Shown here: piece by piece, positions 17,402 to 26,647 of the stretch | Numbering within the stretch: position 1 is the stretch's first letter | Layout: the number at the start of each line of letters is the position of its first letter | Origin: JAVBQB01 sp031549265 | GTDB taxonomy: Bacteria > Bacillota > Clostridia > Oscillospirales > JAVBQB01 | Length of the DNA: 64,000 bases | Reading direction: 5' to 3' | NCBI GenBank assembly: GCA_031549265.1 | Contig: JAVBQB010000002.1 | Location: 806,001-870,000, forward strand | Translations under genes and position numbers: made by a program | The notes under the pieces: model-generated | Database searches by the model: none | What the model saw: only the letters and a program-made list of their open reading frames with translations | What the model was told of the DNA's origin: nothing

Positions 17402-17444
17402 GGAAAGCGCCGGAGGAGCCGTCGGTTTTTCTCCGGCGCTTTCC
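17402..17444 (+). terminator. Intra-operon hairpin after the binding-protein gene
   Basis: Fourteen-base perfect GC-rich stem (GGAAAGCGCCGGAG, 17402-17415, with 17431-17444) between the binding-protein stop and the ATPase start. The weak T tract suggests partial termination or mRNA stabilisation, a common way to raise binding-protein level. Confidence 0.7.
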
Positions 17445-17467
17445 TTAAGAAATTGGGCGGTGGTCAA

Positions 17468-18985
17468 ATGGAGCCGAATATAATTCTCGCGGGCAGGGAT
17501 CTGCGCAAACAGTTTTACGGGAATACGGTACTGAGCGGCGTCAGCATCGAGTGCAAACAGGGAAATGTGCTGGCAATAGTCGGCGAAAACGGAGCCGGAA
17601 AGTCGACGCTGATGAATATAATAAGCGGCGGACTGCAGCCCGACGGTGGAACGCTGGAGTACGAAGGCGGAATGGTGCACTTTGCGAGCTCCAGAGACTC
17701 ATGGAAGCGCGGCATCGCTTTCGTGCATCAGGAACTGAGCCTTTTCGACGAGTTGACTGTCGGAGAAAACATAATGCTTGGTCTTGAGCCCCGGAGGTAC
17801 GGGCTGATCCGCCAGGCGGAAATTCACACCCGCGCCGATAAAACGCTCGGTGAGCTGAGGTTTAACGTTAAGTCTAGCGCGATGGCGGCGGATTTGTCAC
17901 CCGCTGAAAGGCAAATGGTTGAGATCGCGAAGGCGTGGGTGTCCAGTCCCAGGGTGCTGATATTGGACGAGCCGACTTCCAGCCTGAATAAAGCTGAAAC
18001 CGACAATTTATTCAGGTTTATCCGCGAAGCGAAGAAGAAGGGACTTTCCGTAATATTGATAACCCACCGGATGGACGAAATATTCGCGATTTGCGATGAA
18101 GCGATCGTGCTGAAGGACGGAAGTCTTGTCTTTACAGAAAAAACTGAAAATACATCTAAGGACGAATTGATATCAAAGATGGTCGGCAGAGAGGTTTCAA
18201 ACGCGTTCCCGGAAAGGCGCGCCGGATCAAGCGCACCGGAGGCGTTTATTGAAATCAAAGACGCATCACTGGGTAATAGATTGCGGGACATAAGCATTGA
18301 TTTGCCACGCGGCGTCGTGGTAGGGATCGGCGGCTTGGAGGGGCAGGGCCAGCGTGAGCTTGCGCGGGCGCTTTTCGGCGCGGCGCCTTTTGCCAGCGGC
18401 GATTACCTGATAAATGGGAAAAAACGGAAGATCAAAACCCCGGCGGATGCAATCCGTAATAGGATCGGCTTTGTTCCGGACGACCGCAAGCAGGACGGGC
18501 TCGCCCTGCCTCTGTCGGTCAGACAGAACATGACGCTGCTGGTACTCAAGGAGCTGAGCAAAAACCACGCTATAAACCGCGGGGCACAGGAGCAATCGGT
18601 CAGCGAGGGCGTAAAGTCACTGAACATCAAGCTCGCGTCTTTCGAGCAGCCGGTTCATTTCCTGAGCGGAGGCAATCAGCAAAAAATTATTTTCGCGAAA
18701 TGGGTTAAGGCCCGTCCCGAGCTTCTTGTTTTGCACGAGCCGACGAGGGGCGTCGACGTTGCGGCCAAACTTGAGATATACACACTGATCAGAAATCTGG
18801 CGAATAACGGCGTCAGCATACTTCTGGTGACCAGCGACATGCTGGAGCTCATAGGCATGTCGGATATTATTCATGTCATGTATGAGGGGCGGATCGCCGG
18901 TTCAATAGCGGGCGCTGAGGCCACGGAGGAAAAAATAATGCAGTTGGCGTCCGGTCAGGGTCAGCGGGACGCGGGGGGCAGATAA
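17468..18985 (+). CDS. Sugar ABC transporter ATP-binding protein (RbsA/MglA type)
   Basis: 505 residues from ATG 17468; an upstream in-frame TTG (17453) is possible but the GGCGGTGG site fits the ATG. Two fused ABC cassettes: the first has Walker A GENGAGKS, signature LSPAERQM and Walker B VLILDEPTS. The second has the degenerate Walker A GLEGQGQR, with signature LSGGNQQK and LVLHEPTRGVD, exactly the asymmetry of RbsA/MglA proteins. It powers uptake of the sugar bound by the upstream lipoprotein through the two permeases encoded next. The permease gene starts one base after its stop codon. Confidence 0.94.
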   Translation: MEPNIILAGRDLRKQFYGNTVLSGVSIECKQGNVLAIVGENGAGKSTLMNIISGGLQPDGGTLEYEGGMVHFASSRDSWKRGIAFVHQELSLFDELTVGENIMLGLEPRRYGLIRQAEIHTRADKTLGELRFNVKSSAMAADLSPAERQMVEIAKAWVSSPRVLILDEPTSSLNKAETDNLFRFIREAKKKGLSVILITHRMDEIFAICDEAIVLKDGSLVFTEKTENTSKDELISKMVGREVSNAFPERRAGSSAPEAFIEIKDASLGNRLRDISIDLPRGVVVGIGGLEGQGQRELARALFGAAPFASGDYLINGKKRKIKTPADAIRNRIGFVPDDRKQDGLALPLSVRQNMTLLVLKELSKNHAINRGAQEQSVSEGVKSLNIKLASFEQPVHFLSGGNQQKIIFAKWVKARPELLVLHEPTRGVDVAAKLEIYTLIRNLANNGVSILLVTSDMLELIGMSDIIHVMYEGRIAGSIAGAEATEEKIMQLASGQGQRDAGGR

Positions 18986-18986
18986 T

Positions 18987-19934
18987 ATGTGGCAGGGATC
19001 TATCGGAAAGCAGCTTAAACAGGCTGTCCCAGCGTATATCATACTCGTTGTGTTTATAATCGGAGCGAGTATCGCGTCGTCCGATTTTCGCAATCCCGTA
19101 AACCTCGGCAACATATTGGTTCAGTCAACCGCCCTTATAATCGCGGCGCTGGGGCAAAGTATTGTCCTGATTATCGGCGGCATTGACCTCTCCATAGGCT
19201 CTGTCATCAGCTTTTCCACGGTGCTGGTCGCGACTATAAGCATGGCAATCCCCGGTGGTGCGCCGATCGCGGTGCTGGCCTGTCTCGGCATGGGAGCCCT
19301 GGTAGGAGTCCTGAACGGCATCGGTTGTACCAGGTTTAACATACCGCCGATGATTATCACATTATCGGTGGGAACCCTGCTCAAGGGAGTCGCGCTTTTC
19401 GTGATGCCGTCTCCCGGCGGGAAGGTATCCACCGATATGATGCTGTTCTTAACCGCCGAGGTCGAGATTTTTAACGTTTCCAGCATAATCGCGCTGGTTT
19501 TATGCGTCGTCGCGTTTGTCGTGATGCACTACACCCGCACCGGGCGCAGCATGTACGCGGTCGGAGGGAACGCCCTCCACGCGCGCCAGTCCGGACTCAA
19601 CGACGTTAAGCTGAAAATTCTCGCGTATGTCATGTCGGGGATGCTGTCCGCCTTTGCCGGTCTGGTATTGGCTATGCGCATATTCTCAGGAGACGCCGTG
19701 ATAGGCGATCCGGTTTCGCTCGACACCGTCGCGGCAGCGGTTGTGGGAGGCCTATCCCTTTCGGGCGGCATAGGTACTCCGCTCGGCGCGCTCGCAGGAG
19801 CATTGATTCTCACGCTTATCAACAATATCCTCAACATGCTTAATATTTTTTCCTATTACCAATATTTGATTAAGGGTGTAATACTAGTCGCGGCACTGCT
19901 CATATTTCAGCTTAAACGGAGGAAAAAGATATGA
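18987..19934 (+). CDS. Sugar ABC transporter permease 1 (RbsC family)
   Basis: 315 residues with about eight to ten hydrophobic helices. Family landmarks are LIIGGIDLSIGSVISF (after the second helix), GIGCTRFNIPPMIITLSVGTL, and the C-terminal SLDTVAAAVVGGLSLSGGIG. It forms one half of the membrane pore of the importer. The start follows the ATPase gene immediately and the end overlaps the second permease gene by 4 bp (ATGA), so stoichiometric expression is expected. Having two different permeases suggests a heterodimeric pore. Confidence 0.93.
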   Translation: MWQGSIGKQLKQAVPAYIILVVFIIGASIASSDFRNPVNLGNILVQSTALIIAALGQSIVLIIGGIDLSIGSVISFSTVLVATISMAIPGGAPIAVLACLGMGALVGVLNGIGCTRFNIPPMIITLSVGTLLKGVALFVMPSPGGKVSTDMMLFLTAEVEIFNVSSIIALVLCVVAFVVMHYTRTGRSMYAVGGNALHARQSGLNDVKLKILAYVMSGMLSAFAGLVLAMRIFSGDAVIGDPVSLDTVAAAVVGGLSLSGGIGTPLGALAGALILTLINNILNMLNIFSYYQYLIKGVILVAALLIFQLKRRKKI

Positions 19935-20875
19935 GCCCACTTCAAAAACGCGGGAAATACTCGTCCTTTCCTCTGGGGATTTACGGAATCCTGGCCGCCG
20001 TGATCGTCATATTTTTCATCGCCTCGCGGGGAACCGTTTCTCCTGAGCATCTTTTGAATATACTGCGCCAGTCCGCGCCGCTCGGCATCGCCGCAATTGG
20101 GCAAACTCTGGTGCTGCTGATGGGAGGCATTGACCTTTCCGTCGGGATGGTCATAACTCTTGTAAATATCATCACGGCCTCGGTTATGGTCGGGGAAAAC
20201 GGCAATATACCGCTCGCGGTGCTTTTGGCCCTGGCGGTGTCACTCAGCGTCGGACTGGTAAACGGACTTATTGTTACCAAGATGAATATGCCGCCGTTTC
20301 TTGTGACGCTCGCTATGTCCACGTTCCTGCAGGGAGTCGCCTATATCTATACCCAGGGCTCGCCGAAGGGCGGCATCGCCCCGGCGTTTCGGGTTATTTC
20401 GGACGGATGGCTGTGGATTATCCCGCTTGCGGGAATCATTTGGATAGCGATCTGGGCGATTATGTCCTTCGTGCTCCGCAAAACTCCATGGGGCCAAAGG
20501 TACATTTTCACCGGAGCAAATATGCGCGCGTCAAATCTCTCGGGTGTCAACACATCGCGGATGAAGGTGTCGGCATATGTGCTGTGTTCGCTGCTTGCGG
20601 GTCTTGCCGGTCTTATCGTCTCGGCATATATCGGTGTAGCGTCAATGAGCGTGGGCACATCATACACACTGGACTCAATCGCCGCGACTGTTATCGGCGG
20701 CACATCGTTTTCCGGCGGAATCGGATCACTGGAGGGCACATTCCCGGGCGTTTTGATAATGATGATTATGCAGAGCATGTTTACAATCCTCAACATACCG
20801 GAAGCCGGGAAATATATCAGTCAGGGACTTATCATCGCGATCATGGTGGCTATCAACCAACGCAAAAAGAAGTAA
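19931..20875 (+). CDS. Sugar ABC transporter permease 2 (RbsC family)
   Basis: 314 residues, ATG 19931 overlapping permease 1. Same fold and signature order as its neighbour: LLMGGIDLSVGMVITL, GLIVTKMNMPPFLVTLAMST, and LDSIAATVIGGTSFSGGIGS, with a different helix composition. Together the two permeases and the fused ATPase make a complete ribose-type importer. After it comes a 58-base gap with a GAAGGA ribosome site and then catabolic genes, indicating that the transcript continues. Confidence 0.93.
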   Translation: MSPLQKRGKYSSFPLGIYGILAAVIVIFFIASRGTVSPEHLLNILRQSAPLGIAAIGQTLVLLMGGIDLSVGMVITLVNIITASVMVGENGNIPLAVLLALAVSLSVGLVNGLIVTKMNMPPFLVTLAMSTFLQGVAYIYTQGSPKGGIAPAFRVISDGWLWIIPLAGIIWIAIWAIMSFVLRKTPWGQRYIFTGANMRASNLSGVNTSRMKVSAYVLCSLLAGLAGLIVSAYIGVASMSVGTSYTLDSIAATVIGGTSFSGGIGSLEGTFPGVLIMMIMQSMFTILNIPEAGKYISQGLIIAIMVAINQRKKK

Positions 20876-20933
20876 CAAACGGCATGTAAGCGTTTGGCAA
20901 TTATTCATAATAGACTGGAAGAAGGAATTTTTA

Positions 20934-21905
20934 ATGAGCTTTATTAGAACGCTCGATAGAGATATACCGCCCGCGGAGCTTGGGTTCACCTATTCTCATG
21001 AGCATATACTTTGCGTTCCCCCGTATTGGGTTGAACGTAGGGAGGATGACCTCCTGCTGGACGATCCTGAGAAATCAAAACAAGACCTGATGATATTCAA
21101 ACAAGCTGGCGGAAAGTCGATCGTCGACGCGACGGCAATTGACTACGGACGCATGGTGCGGGAGGTATATGACATTAGCCGCGAGGCCGGTGTGCAGATC
21201 GTCGGAACCGCGGGCTTCAACAAGGGATTTCTGTGGAACGCCAAAATGCCGGACAGTGACAGGACGTTTCACGACTGGATTGAGAGCAGCAGTGAGACTG
21301 AGCTCACCGATTTTGTGGTGAACGAGGTTGAGAAAGGCATGAACGGCACAAATCTGCGCGGCGGACAGGTCAAGTTCGGCACCGGGTACAACAGCATCAC
21401 GCCGTTGGAGGTCAAGACGCTGAGAGCGGTGTCAAACGCCCATCATCAAACAGGCGCTCCCGTCCATTCACATACCGAATCCGGGACGATGGCTCTTGAG
21501 CAGATCGAACTGCTTAAAGAGTCGGGAATGAACCTCGAAAACGTGTCGTTCGGGCATATGGATCGCAATCCCGACCACTGGATGCACCTCAAGGTTGCGG
21601 AAACCGGGGCGTTTCTGTGCTTTGACGGGGTAGGTAAAGTAAAATACGGGCCGGAAAGTCTGCGGATCGCCTGTATAATTAATCTTGTAAAGCACGGTTA
21701 TCAAAAGCAAATACTGGTCAGCGGCGATACCGCGCGCAAAAGTTATTACTATTCGTACACCTACGGCCCGGGTCTCGGGTTTATTCTCAAAAAGTGGATT
21801 CCAAGACTGCTGGAAGAAGCGGAGGCAGCGGGAATTGACGGCAGCACGCTTGTGCAGGATATATTTATTAACAATCCGAGACGCTGCTTTACGTTTAAGA
21901 AATAG
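20934..21905 (+). CDS. Phosphotriesterase-family metal hydrolase (probable lactonase)
   Basis: 323 residues. The phosphotriesterase branch of the amidohydrolase superfamily is shown by SHEH at residues 21-24 (first metal pair), the GGQVKFGTGYN segment whose lysine is expected to be the carbamylated metal bridge, the HSHTESG and FGHMDRN histidines, and the SGDTARKSY aspartate. Bacterial relatives are usually lactonases or phosphorylated-sugar lactonases rather than pesticide hydrolases. It is embedded in a sugar transporter operon with an aldolase, so opening a sugar lactone is the most reasonable guess. Located in the cytoplasm (no signal peptide). Confidence 0.85.
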   Translation: MSFIRTLDRDIPPAELGFTYSHEHILCVPPYWVERREDDLLLDDPEKSKQDLMIFKQAGGKSIVDATAIDYGRMVREVYDISREAGVQIVGTAGFNKGFLWNAKMPDSDRTFHDWIESSSETELTDFVVNEVEKGMNGTNLRGGQVKFGTGYNSITPLEVKTLRAVSNAHHQTGAPVHSHTESGTMALEQIELLKESGMNLENVSFGHMDRNPDHWMHLKVAETGAFLCFDGVGKVKYGPESLRIACIINLVKHGYQKQILVSGDTARKSYYYSYTYGPGLGFILKKWIPRLLEEAEAAGIDGSTLVQDIFINNPRRCFTFKK

Positions 21906-21916
21906 AGGCGGGATAT

Positions 21917-22654
21917 ATGGAATTTGCTTATTTGAAGGAAAGCCGGGCGGCCGAGGTTCTGAAGACCACTCCGATTGCCATCCTGCCCGTCGGAGCTGTT
22001 GAGGTTCACGGCAATCATTTGCCGCTCTGCACCGATACGCTGCTCGCCGAGGGAGTGGCGCAAAAGGTTTGCGAAAGGCTAGAAAACGCCGTCATCCTGC
22101 CGTCAATCGGTTATGGTCAGGTCTGGTCACTGGCGGATTTCCCGGGGTGCATCAATATTCCAAACGATATTCTCGCCGGAATGATAGCGGCGATCGGGGA
22201 AAGCCTGCACAAGAGCGGAGTTCGCAAGCTCGCGGTAATAAACGGGCATGTGGGCAATGCCACGGCTATCAAGCAGGCATCGCGTATGATCTATGACAAA
22301 TGCGACCTCAAAACCTACTGCTTCACCTATCCGGGAGCGGAGGAGGCCATAGGGCGGGTTTGCACCTCGAAGCGGCCGCACAAAACGTATTTTCACGCCT
22401 GCGAGATTGAAACCTCGTACATGCTTTATTTAGCGCCGGAGCATGTGGACATGAGCCGCGCGATTTCAAATTATCCGGCGTTTCCGGAGGACTTTGACGT
22501 AACTCCATCGCCTTGGAGCGCGGTGATGAATACCGCGGTTATGGGCGACGCCACCGCCGCGTCCGCTGAAAAGGGCCAGGCGATAATTGATGCCGTCGTC
22601 GAGAAGATATGCCGGATTCTGACTTTGCAAGCCGGCGGGGGAGGGCGCGAATGA
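21917..22654 (+). CDS. Creatininase-family hydrolase
   Basis: 245 residues, ATG 21917 with a GAGGCGGG ribosome site 11 bases after the previous stop. The metal-binding block PVGAVEVHGNHLPLCTDT (residues 22-39) is diagnostic; VINGHVGNA and the later HACEIETSYMLYL give the remaining ligands and the catalytic glutamate. Family members hydrolyse cyclic or linear amides such as creatinine or formamide intermediates, and several act on sugar-derived lactams or lactones. Here it follows a lactonase-like enzyme and overlaps the aldolase gene by 4 bp, so it probably processes an intermediate of the same pathway. Substrate unknown. Confidence 0.85.
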   Translation: MEFAYLKESRAAEVLKTTPIAILPVGAVEVHGNHLPLCTDTLLAEGVAQKVCERLENAVILPSIGYGQVWSLADFPGCINIPNDILAGMIAAIGESLHKSGVRKLAVINGHVGNATAIKQASRMIYDKCDLKTYCFTYPGAEEAIGRVCTSKRPHKTYFHACEIETSYMLYLAPEHVDMSRAISNYPAFPEDFDVTPSPWSAVMNTAVMGDATAASAEKGQAIIDAVVEKICRILTLQAGGGGRE

Positions 22655-23580
22655 GCGAGGTGTTCGGCAGGTTTTTCGAGTGCGGTATAATTCCGGTAAT
22701 TAAAATCCAAGACTCAAAGGACGCGCTGCCCCTGTGTCGCGCTTTACTCGCGGGGGGACTTGACGTCGCGGAGATAACGCTGCGGACACCCGCGGGAATC
22801 GACAGCATAGCGAGGATATCTGCGCAGCTGCCGGAGGTGCTGGTCGGTGCGGGCACCGTTCTCGATGTTGATTCCGCAAAACGGGCGGTTGCGGCGGGGG
22901 CAAAGTATATTGTCACGCCGGGGCTGAATCTTAAAGTCATGGAATACTGCCGGGAGAACAGTATTCCGTTGATTCCGGGGGCTGTCACGCCGTCAGAGAT
23001 AGAAACGGCAATGAGCTTCGGATATTTTAACATCAAATTCTTCCCGGCCGAAACCAGCGGCGGGCTGGACGCCGTCAAGGCGCTGGCAGGCCCGTATTCG
23101 CAAATCAGATTCATGCCCACCGGGGGACTGAATCCCGATAACATCGGCCCCTATTTGCGTTACGGTAAAATCATATCCTGCGGAGCGACCTGGATGGCAA
23201 AGGACGAGCTGATAGAGTCCGGGAACTTCGCGAAAATCACCGAGCTAGCCCAAAAGGCTGTCGAACTACTGCATGGATTCAGCCTGTCCCGCCTGCATCT
23301 TCCGGACGGGGAGAGTCTTAGAAAGCTCTCCGGCATAATGCCGGCTAGTCTGGGGATTTTTGGCGGCGCCAGTATTAGCCTTGAACCGGATATGAACTCC
23401 GTCGGGACGCTTGGCATCTGCACAAACAGTATTTCAAGAGCTGTTGCCTTTCTCAGAAAGCGGGGATTCAGTTTTTTACCGGACGACGAAAAGGAAAATA
23501 TTATCCCGGGAACGAACACCGACAGGGCGGTCATTCGAGAAAAAATCGGAGACTTTACGGTTTATTTATATCAGGACTGA
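22651..23580 (+). CDS. KDPG/KHG aldolase with C-terminal extra domain
   Basis: 309 residues from ATG 22651, overlapping the creatininase stop (ATGA). Residues 1-205 are a class I KDPG/KHG aldolase: GGLDVAEITLRTP with the catalytic glutamate, VGAGTVLD, KYIVTPGLN, and NIKFFPAE holding the Schiff-base lysine. Residues about 210-309 form a second domain unlike the aldolase (LHLPDGESLRKLSG, NSISRAVAFLRKRGF, FTVYLYQD) with the secondary structure pattern of a vicinal-oxygen-chelate or glyoxalase-like half. The aldolase should split a 2-keto-3-deoxy sugar acid (phosphate) to pyruvate and an aldehyde. The added domain could be regulatory or dispose of the aldehyde, but this is a guess. Confidence 0.85.
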   Translation: MSEVFGRFFECGIIPVIKIQDSKDALPLCRALLAGGLDVAEITLRTPAGIDSIARISAQLPEVLVGAGTVLDVDSAKRAVAAGAKYIVTPGLNLKVMEYCRENSIPLIPGAVTPSEIETAMSFGYFNIKFFPAETSGGLDAVKALAGPYSQIRFMPTGGLNPDNIGPYLRYGKIISCGATWMAKDELIESGNFAKITELAQKAVELLHGFSLSRLHLPDGESLRKLSGIMPASLGIFGGASISLEPDMNSVGTLGICTNSISRAVAFLRKRGFSFLPDDEKENIIPGTNTDRAVIREKIGDFTVYLYQD

Positions 23581-23581
23581 G

Positions 23582-23627
23582 AAAAAAGAGATCACGCCGG
23601 ATTTGTTTCCGGTGTGATCTCTTTTTT
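23582..23627 (+). terminator. Terminator of the sugar operon
   Basis: Stem of 20 bp with one wobble (23582-23601 with 23608-23627, AGATCACGCCGG arm), loop of six bases, ending in TTTTTT directly after the aldolase stop. A-tract on the other side makes it potentially bidirectional, also serving the converging SLH gene. Confidence 0.9.
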
Positions 23628-23667
23628 GTGACGTAGTAGTCTGTGCCGAGGTACGTCCGCGTGTCGG

Positions 23668-26541
23668 TTATTCCGCAGCGGGCGAATCAAAGCCAATTCC
23701 GGTGATTTTTGTCCAGGCCTCAAGCAGGCTGTGGGCTTCGCGCTCAAAAAGATGGGAATGTGTGGCCTCCATTATATCGGCGGCTGCCCAATAGCTCAAG
23801 GGGACATCCGGCCACAGGTGCGCCTCCCTGGAAAAAGAGCCTATTTGGTTGACGCTGAATTTACGGTTAAGCACCCTGTTTACGTGGGTGATAAATTCGG
23901 CTCTGGTGATAAAGCTGTCGGGATGAAATGTTCCGTCCCCGTATCCGACAAGCCAGCCTTTACGTGTGGCCGATTCGATAAACGGCTTAGCCCAGTGACT
24001 GGCGGGTACGTCGGAAAACACGTTTTCGCCCGAGAGATCGAGTTTGTCGAATTTGCTGGATATTTTCGCGGCCTCAGCTCGTGTAACGGGGGCGTCGGGA
24101 CGAAAGCTGCCATCCGGATAGCCCGAAATTATATCGTAGTTAAACAGGTATGAAACCGCCCTGGCATACCATTTACCGGTGTCAACATCGGGAAAAACTT
24201 TGACTGGGGTGTAGCTGACTTTATCCGCGTCGGCAATCAGCCGGAAAAATATCATGGCGGCTTCCGCTCGTGTCAAATTACTCTCCGGCATAATCTGACC
24301 TTTGTCATTCCCCCGTATATACCATTCGTGCCTATCCGTTTCAAGCCTCGGCGGCCGGATGTCTGTCGGCGATATTTTTTCGTGCTGTGGAATATCTGTA
24401 TTTTCCAGCAGATCGGTTTTCTTGGATTTATAAATAAAAACAATTTCGTAATTCCGGTTTATCGGGTCAATTGAAACGCTGGAGGTTTTTGAGATTTGTC
24501 TGCCATCCATGTTGGTTTGCGTCAGCTCAAATCCGCTGATGTCGCGGGCGCGGAATACATTCCGACTTCCTGCTTCAAAGCTGGTAATATCCGCGGCGGC
24601 GAGGACTTTACCCGAGGTATCCAGATATTTTACTACAACTGTGTAGTTAACGGTGGTGTTTGATGTTCTGGGTTTTTTATACACTACCCTGACGATGTTA
24701 TTGTCCGTGTTTTTCGATATTACCGGGAACGCAACCTGCGACGGACTCTCAAAATTATATCCCTGAGGCTTTTTAAGATTTACCCAGCTTGAGCCGAGGT
24801 CCATTGTTACTTCGGACGCTGTAAGCTGATGCCCTTCGTTGTACAGCAAGTGACCGGGTACGGTCGATATGATATTTTCTGTCGATGTGCTGTCAAGAAA
24901 ATACTCAACCGCATATGGGTACCGATTGTTATTCTGATTTGCCGCGTCATTCCCGCCGGGAGAAGGCGATCCTGACGACGTTGAGCCGGAAGTGTCGGGC
25001 AGCGTGCCGTTGTTCTCATAGGGATCCGGTGAAGCCGCGTCAGTCCCCGAACCGGACGCGGCGCCTCCTCCAGAACCTTGATATCCCGTCGCCTGGAGTT
25101 CAATATAAACGATTGTGCTGCCCGATACCATGACACTGTCAGTATATATTGGGCTGTCGTCGTATTCCTCCTTTGTGCCGGCAATATTATATATGCCAAT
25201 GGGGATATCGGTGAACGCATACGCGCCGTTTTCGTCGGATAATGCTGAAAACCGTACGCCCTCGCTGTTTTCGATCGCCACAGAAGCGCCCTCAATAGGC
25301 AGCCCGGTATCTCTGTCAGTCACCGTACCCGACAGATTTCCGGTGGGCGCTATTTTGACCAGCCGCGTCGCGTTGAGCGGGCTGCACCAGATGTTCGTGC
25401 CGTCAAAAACCGAGCCGTAAAATCTTGCGTTTGTGCTGATGCTGTTATCCAGATTGGTACCGACCAGCTGCTGAGTCTTAAAGGTCTCAGTGTAAGTGTC
25501 AAATTTCCATATGCGGTTGGCGTCTCTGGGAACCATCCAGAGAAATCTGCCGTCATATGCCGCGCCGGTGAATTTAGACACCTGGCTGAGCGTATTTCCC
25601 ATATCGTCCGCCGAGAGCAGAAAGCCCTTCATGCTTGCGTCTGTTGGGTCGAGCCGAATAAGGCTGTTGCCGGCTTGAGGCACCATCCAGATATACCTGC
25701 CGTCATATGTGCTGACTCTGAACAGCCCTTTTTTGTTGGAAATAAGCGTGCTGATGTCTCCAATATCCGTTCCGGCTGTTAAATCATATCCGGTCATGGC
25801 TCCCGTTGAGACATTCACACGCACGACCCTGTTAACATGGTCCGGGATAAGCCAGACATCAGTGCCGTCAAACTGAGCCGAGCTGAATTTATAGTTTTCG
25901 CTGGTAATCGTGCCCCTGTTTGTTACGGCGCTCAAAGGATAGCCCGTAAAGCTCAAAGACGTGGTGTCAAATTTGACGAGCGCGGTAGCGTCATGCGGCG
26001 TCATCCAAACGTTTTGCCCATCGAAGGTGCCGCCGTAAAACTTTGTGGAGACTGTAGCGCTGTTGCCCATGCTCGGATTGTTGGGGATGGGATAACCGGT
26101 CATGCTACCGGTCGTGGTGTCAAATTGGATAACACTGTCACTTTCATAAGGAATCATCCAAATATTGATGCCGTCGAAAACCCCGCCGTAAAAGGGCTTG
26201 CTTTTTGAATTGGTATTCCCCATATTTGTGCCGTCAAGAAATGAAAATCTGCCCACCGTCATATCGGCAACAGGGTCAAATTGGATAATCTCATTGCCGG
26301 TATGAGGAAGCACCCAGAGAAAACGGCCGTCGAAAATCACGCCGACATTCTGGTTAAGGAACTGGGGATCTTCAAAACCCTCCAGATAAACCGGACTGGT
26401 GATGGGCGTTCCGGGTGGATTCAGTCCCGAGAAGGCAAAGCCGTCGGAGTTGTATCCGGGCCCCTGTGCGGTGGTTGACGTCAAAAACGCGAAACAGACG
26501 GCGGCAATAGCGGTAAGAAGGATTGCGATACTTTTTTTCAT
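23668..26541 (-). CDS. Large secreted SLH protein with seven-repeat beta-propeller
   Basis: 957 residues with a Sec signal peptide. Residues about 45-410 contain seven copies of a unit centred on FDGxxxWMxPxxxxxxxKFD (for example FDGQNVWMTPHD, YDGRFLWMVPRD), predicted to form a seven-bladed propeller. Residues about 410-475 are a carboxypeptidase-regulatory-like fold (GTVTDRDTGLPIEGASV), then a Ser/Gly-rich linker, MucBP-like segments (about 545-710), and three SLH repeats from about 755 to 930 (LTRAEAAMIFFRL, VTRAEAAKISSKF, ITRAEFITHVNRV). The SLH part should dock to cell-wall polymer with the propeller exposed. Ligand unknown. It is transcribed away from the Crp/Fnr gene only by position, being downstream of it on the same strand. 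Confidence 0.87.
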   Translation of the reverse strand: MKKSIAILLTAIAAVCFAFLTSTTAQGPGYNSDGFAFSGLNPPGTPITSPVYLEGFEDPQFLNQNVGVIFDGRFLWVLPHTGNEIIQFDPVADMTVGRFSFLDGTNMGNTNSKSKPFYGGVFDGINIWMIPYESDSVIQFDTTTGSMTGYPIPNNPSMGNSATVSTKFYGGTFDGQNVWMTPHDATALVKFDTTSLSFTGYPLSAVTNRGTITSENYKFSSAQFDGTDVWLIPDHVNRVVRVNVSTGAMTGYDLTAGTDIGDISTLISNKKGLFRVSTYDGRYIWMVPQAGNSLIRLDPTDASMKGFLLSADDMGNTLSQVSKFTGAAYDGRFLWMVPRDANRIWKFDTYTETFKTQQLVGTNLDNSISTNARFYGSVFDGTNIWCSPLNATRLVKIAPTGNLSGTVTDRDTGLPIEGASVAIENSEGVRFSALSDENGAYAFTDIPIGIYNIAGTKEEYDDSPIYTDSVMVSGSTIVYIELQATGYQGSGGGAASGSGTDAASPDPYENNGTLPDTSGSTSSGSPSPGGNDAANQNNNRYPYAVEYFLDSTSTENIISTVPGHLLYNEGHQLTASEVTMDLGSSWVNLKKPQGYNFESPSQVAFPVISKNTDNNIVRVVYKKPRTSNTTVNYTVVVKYLDTSGKVLAAADITSFEAGSRNVFRARDISGFELTQTNMDGRQISKTSSVSIDPINRNYEIVFIYKSKKTDLLENTDIPQHEKISPTDIRPPRLETDRHEWYIRGNDKGQIMPESNLTRAEAAMIFFRLIADADKVSYTPVKVFPDVDTGKWYARAVSYLFNYDIISGYPDGSFRPDAPVTRAEAAKISSKFDKLDLSGENVFSDVPASHWAKPFIESATRKGWLVGYGDGTFHPDSFITRAEFITHVNRVLNRKFSVNQIGSFSREAHLWPDVPLSYWAAADIMEATHSHLFEREAHSLLEAWTKITGIGFDSPAAE

Positions 26542-26647
26542 CTTAAACGCACCTGCTATATTTATTTAGTCATGTTTATAGTATTTTGTTTAGAGCTGTA
26601 AATATTTATAAAAAGACATAAAGCCGCAATTGCCAAATCATTGGAGT

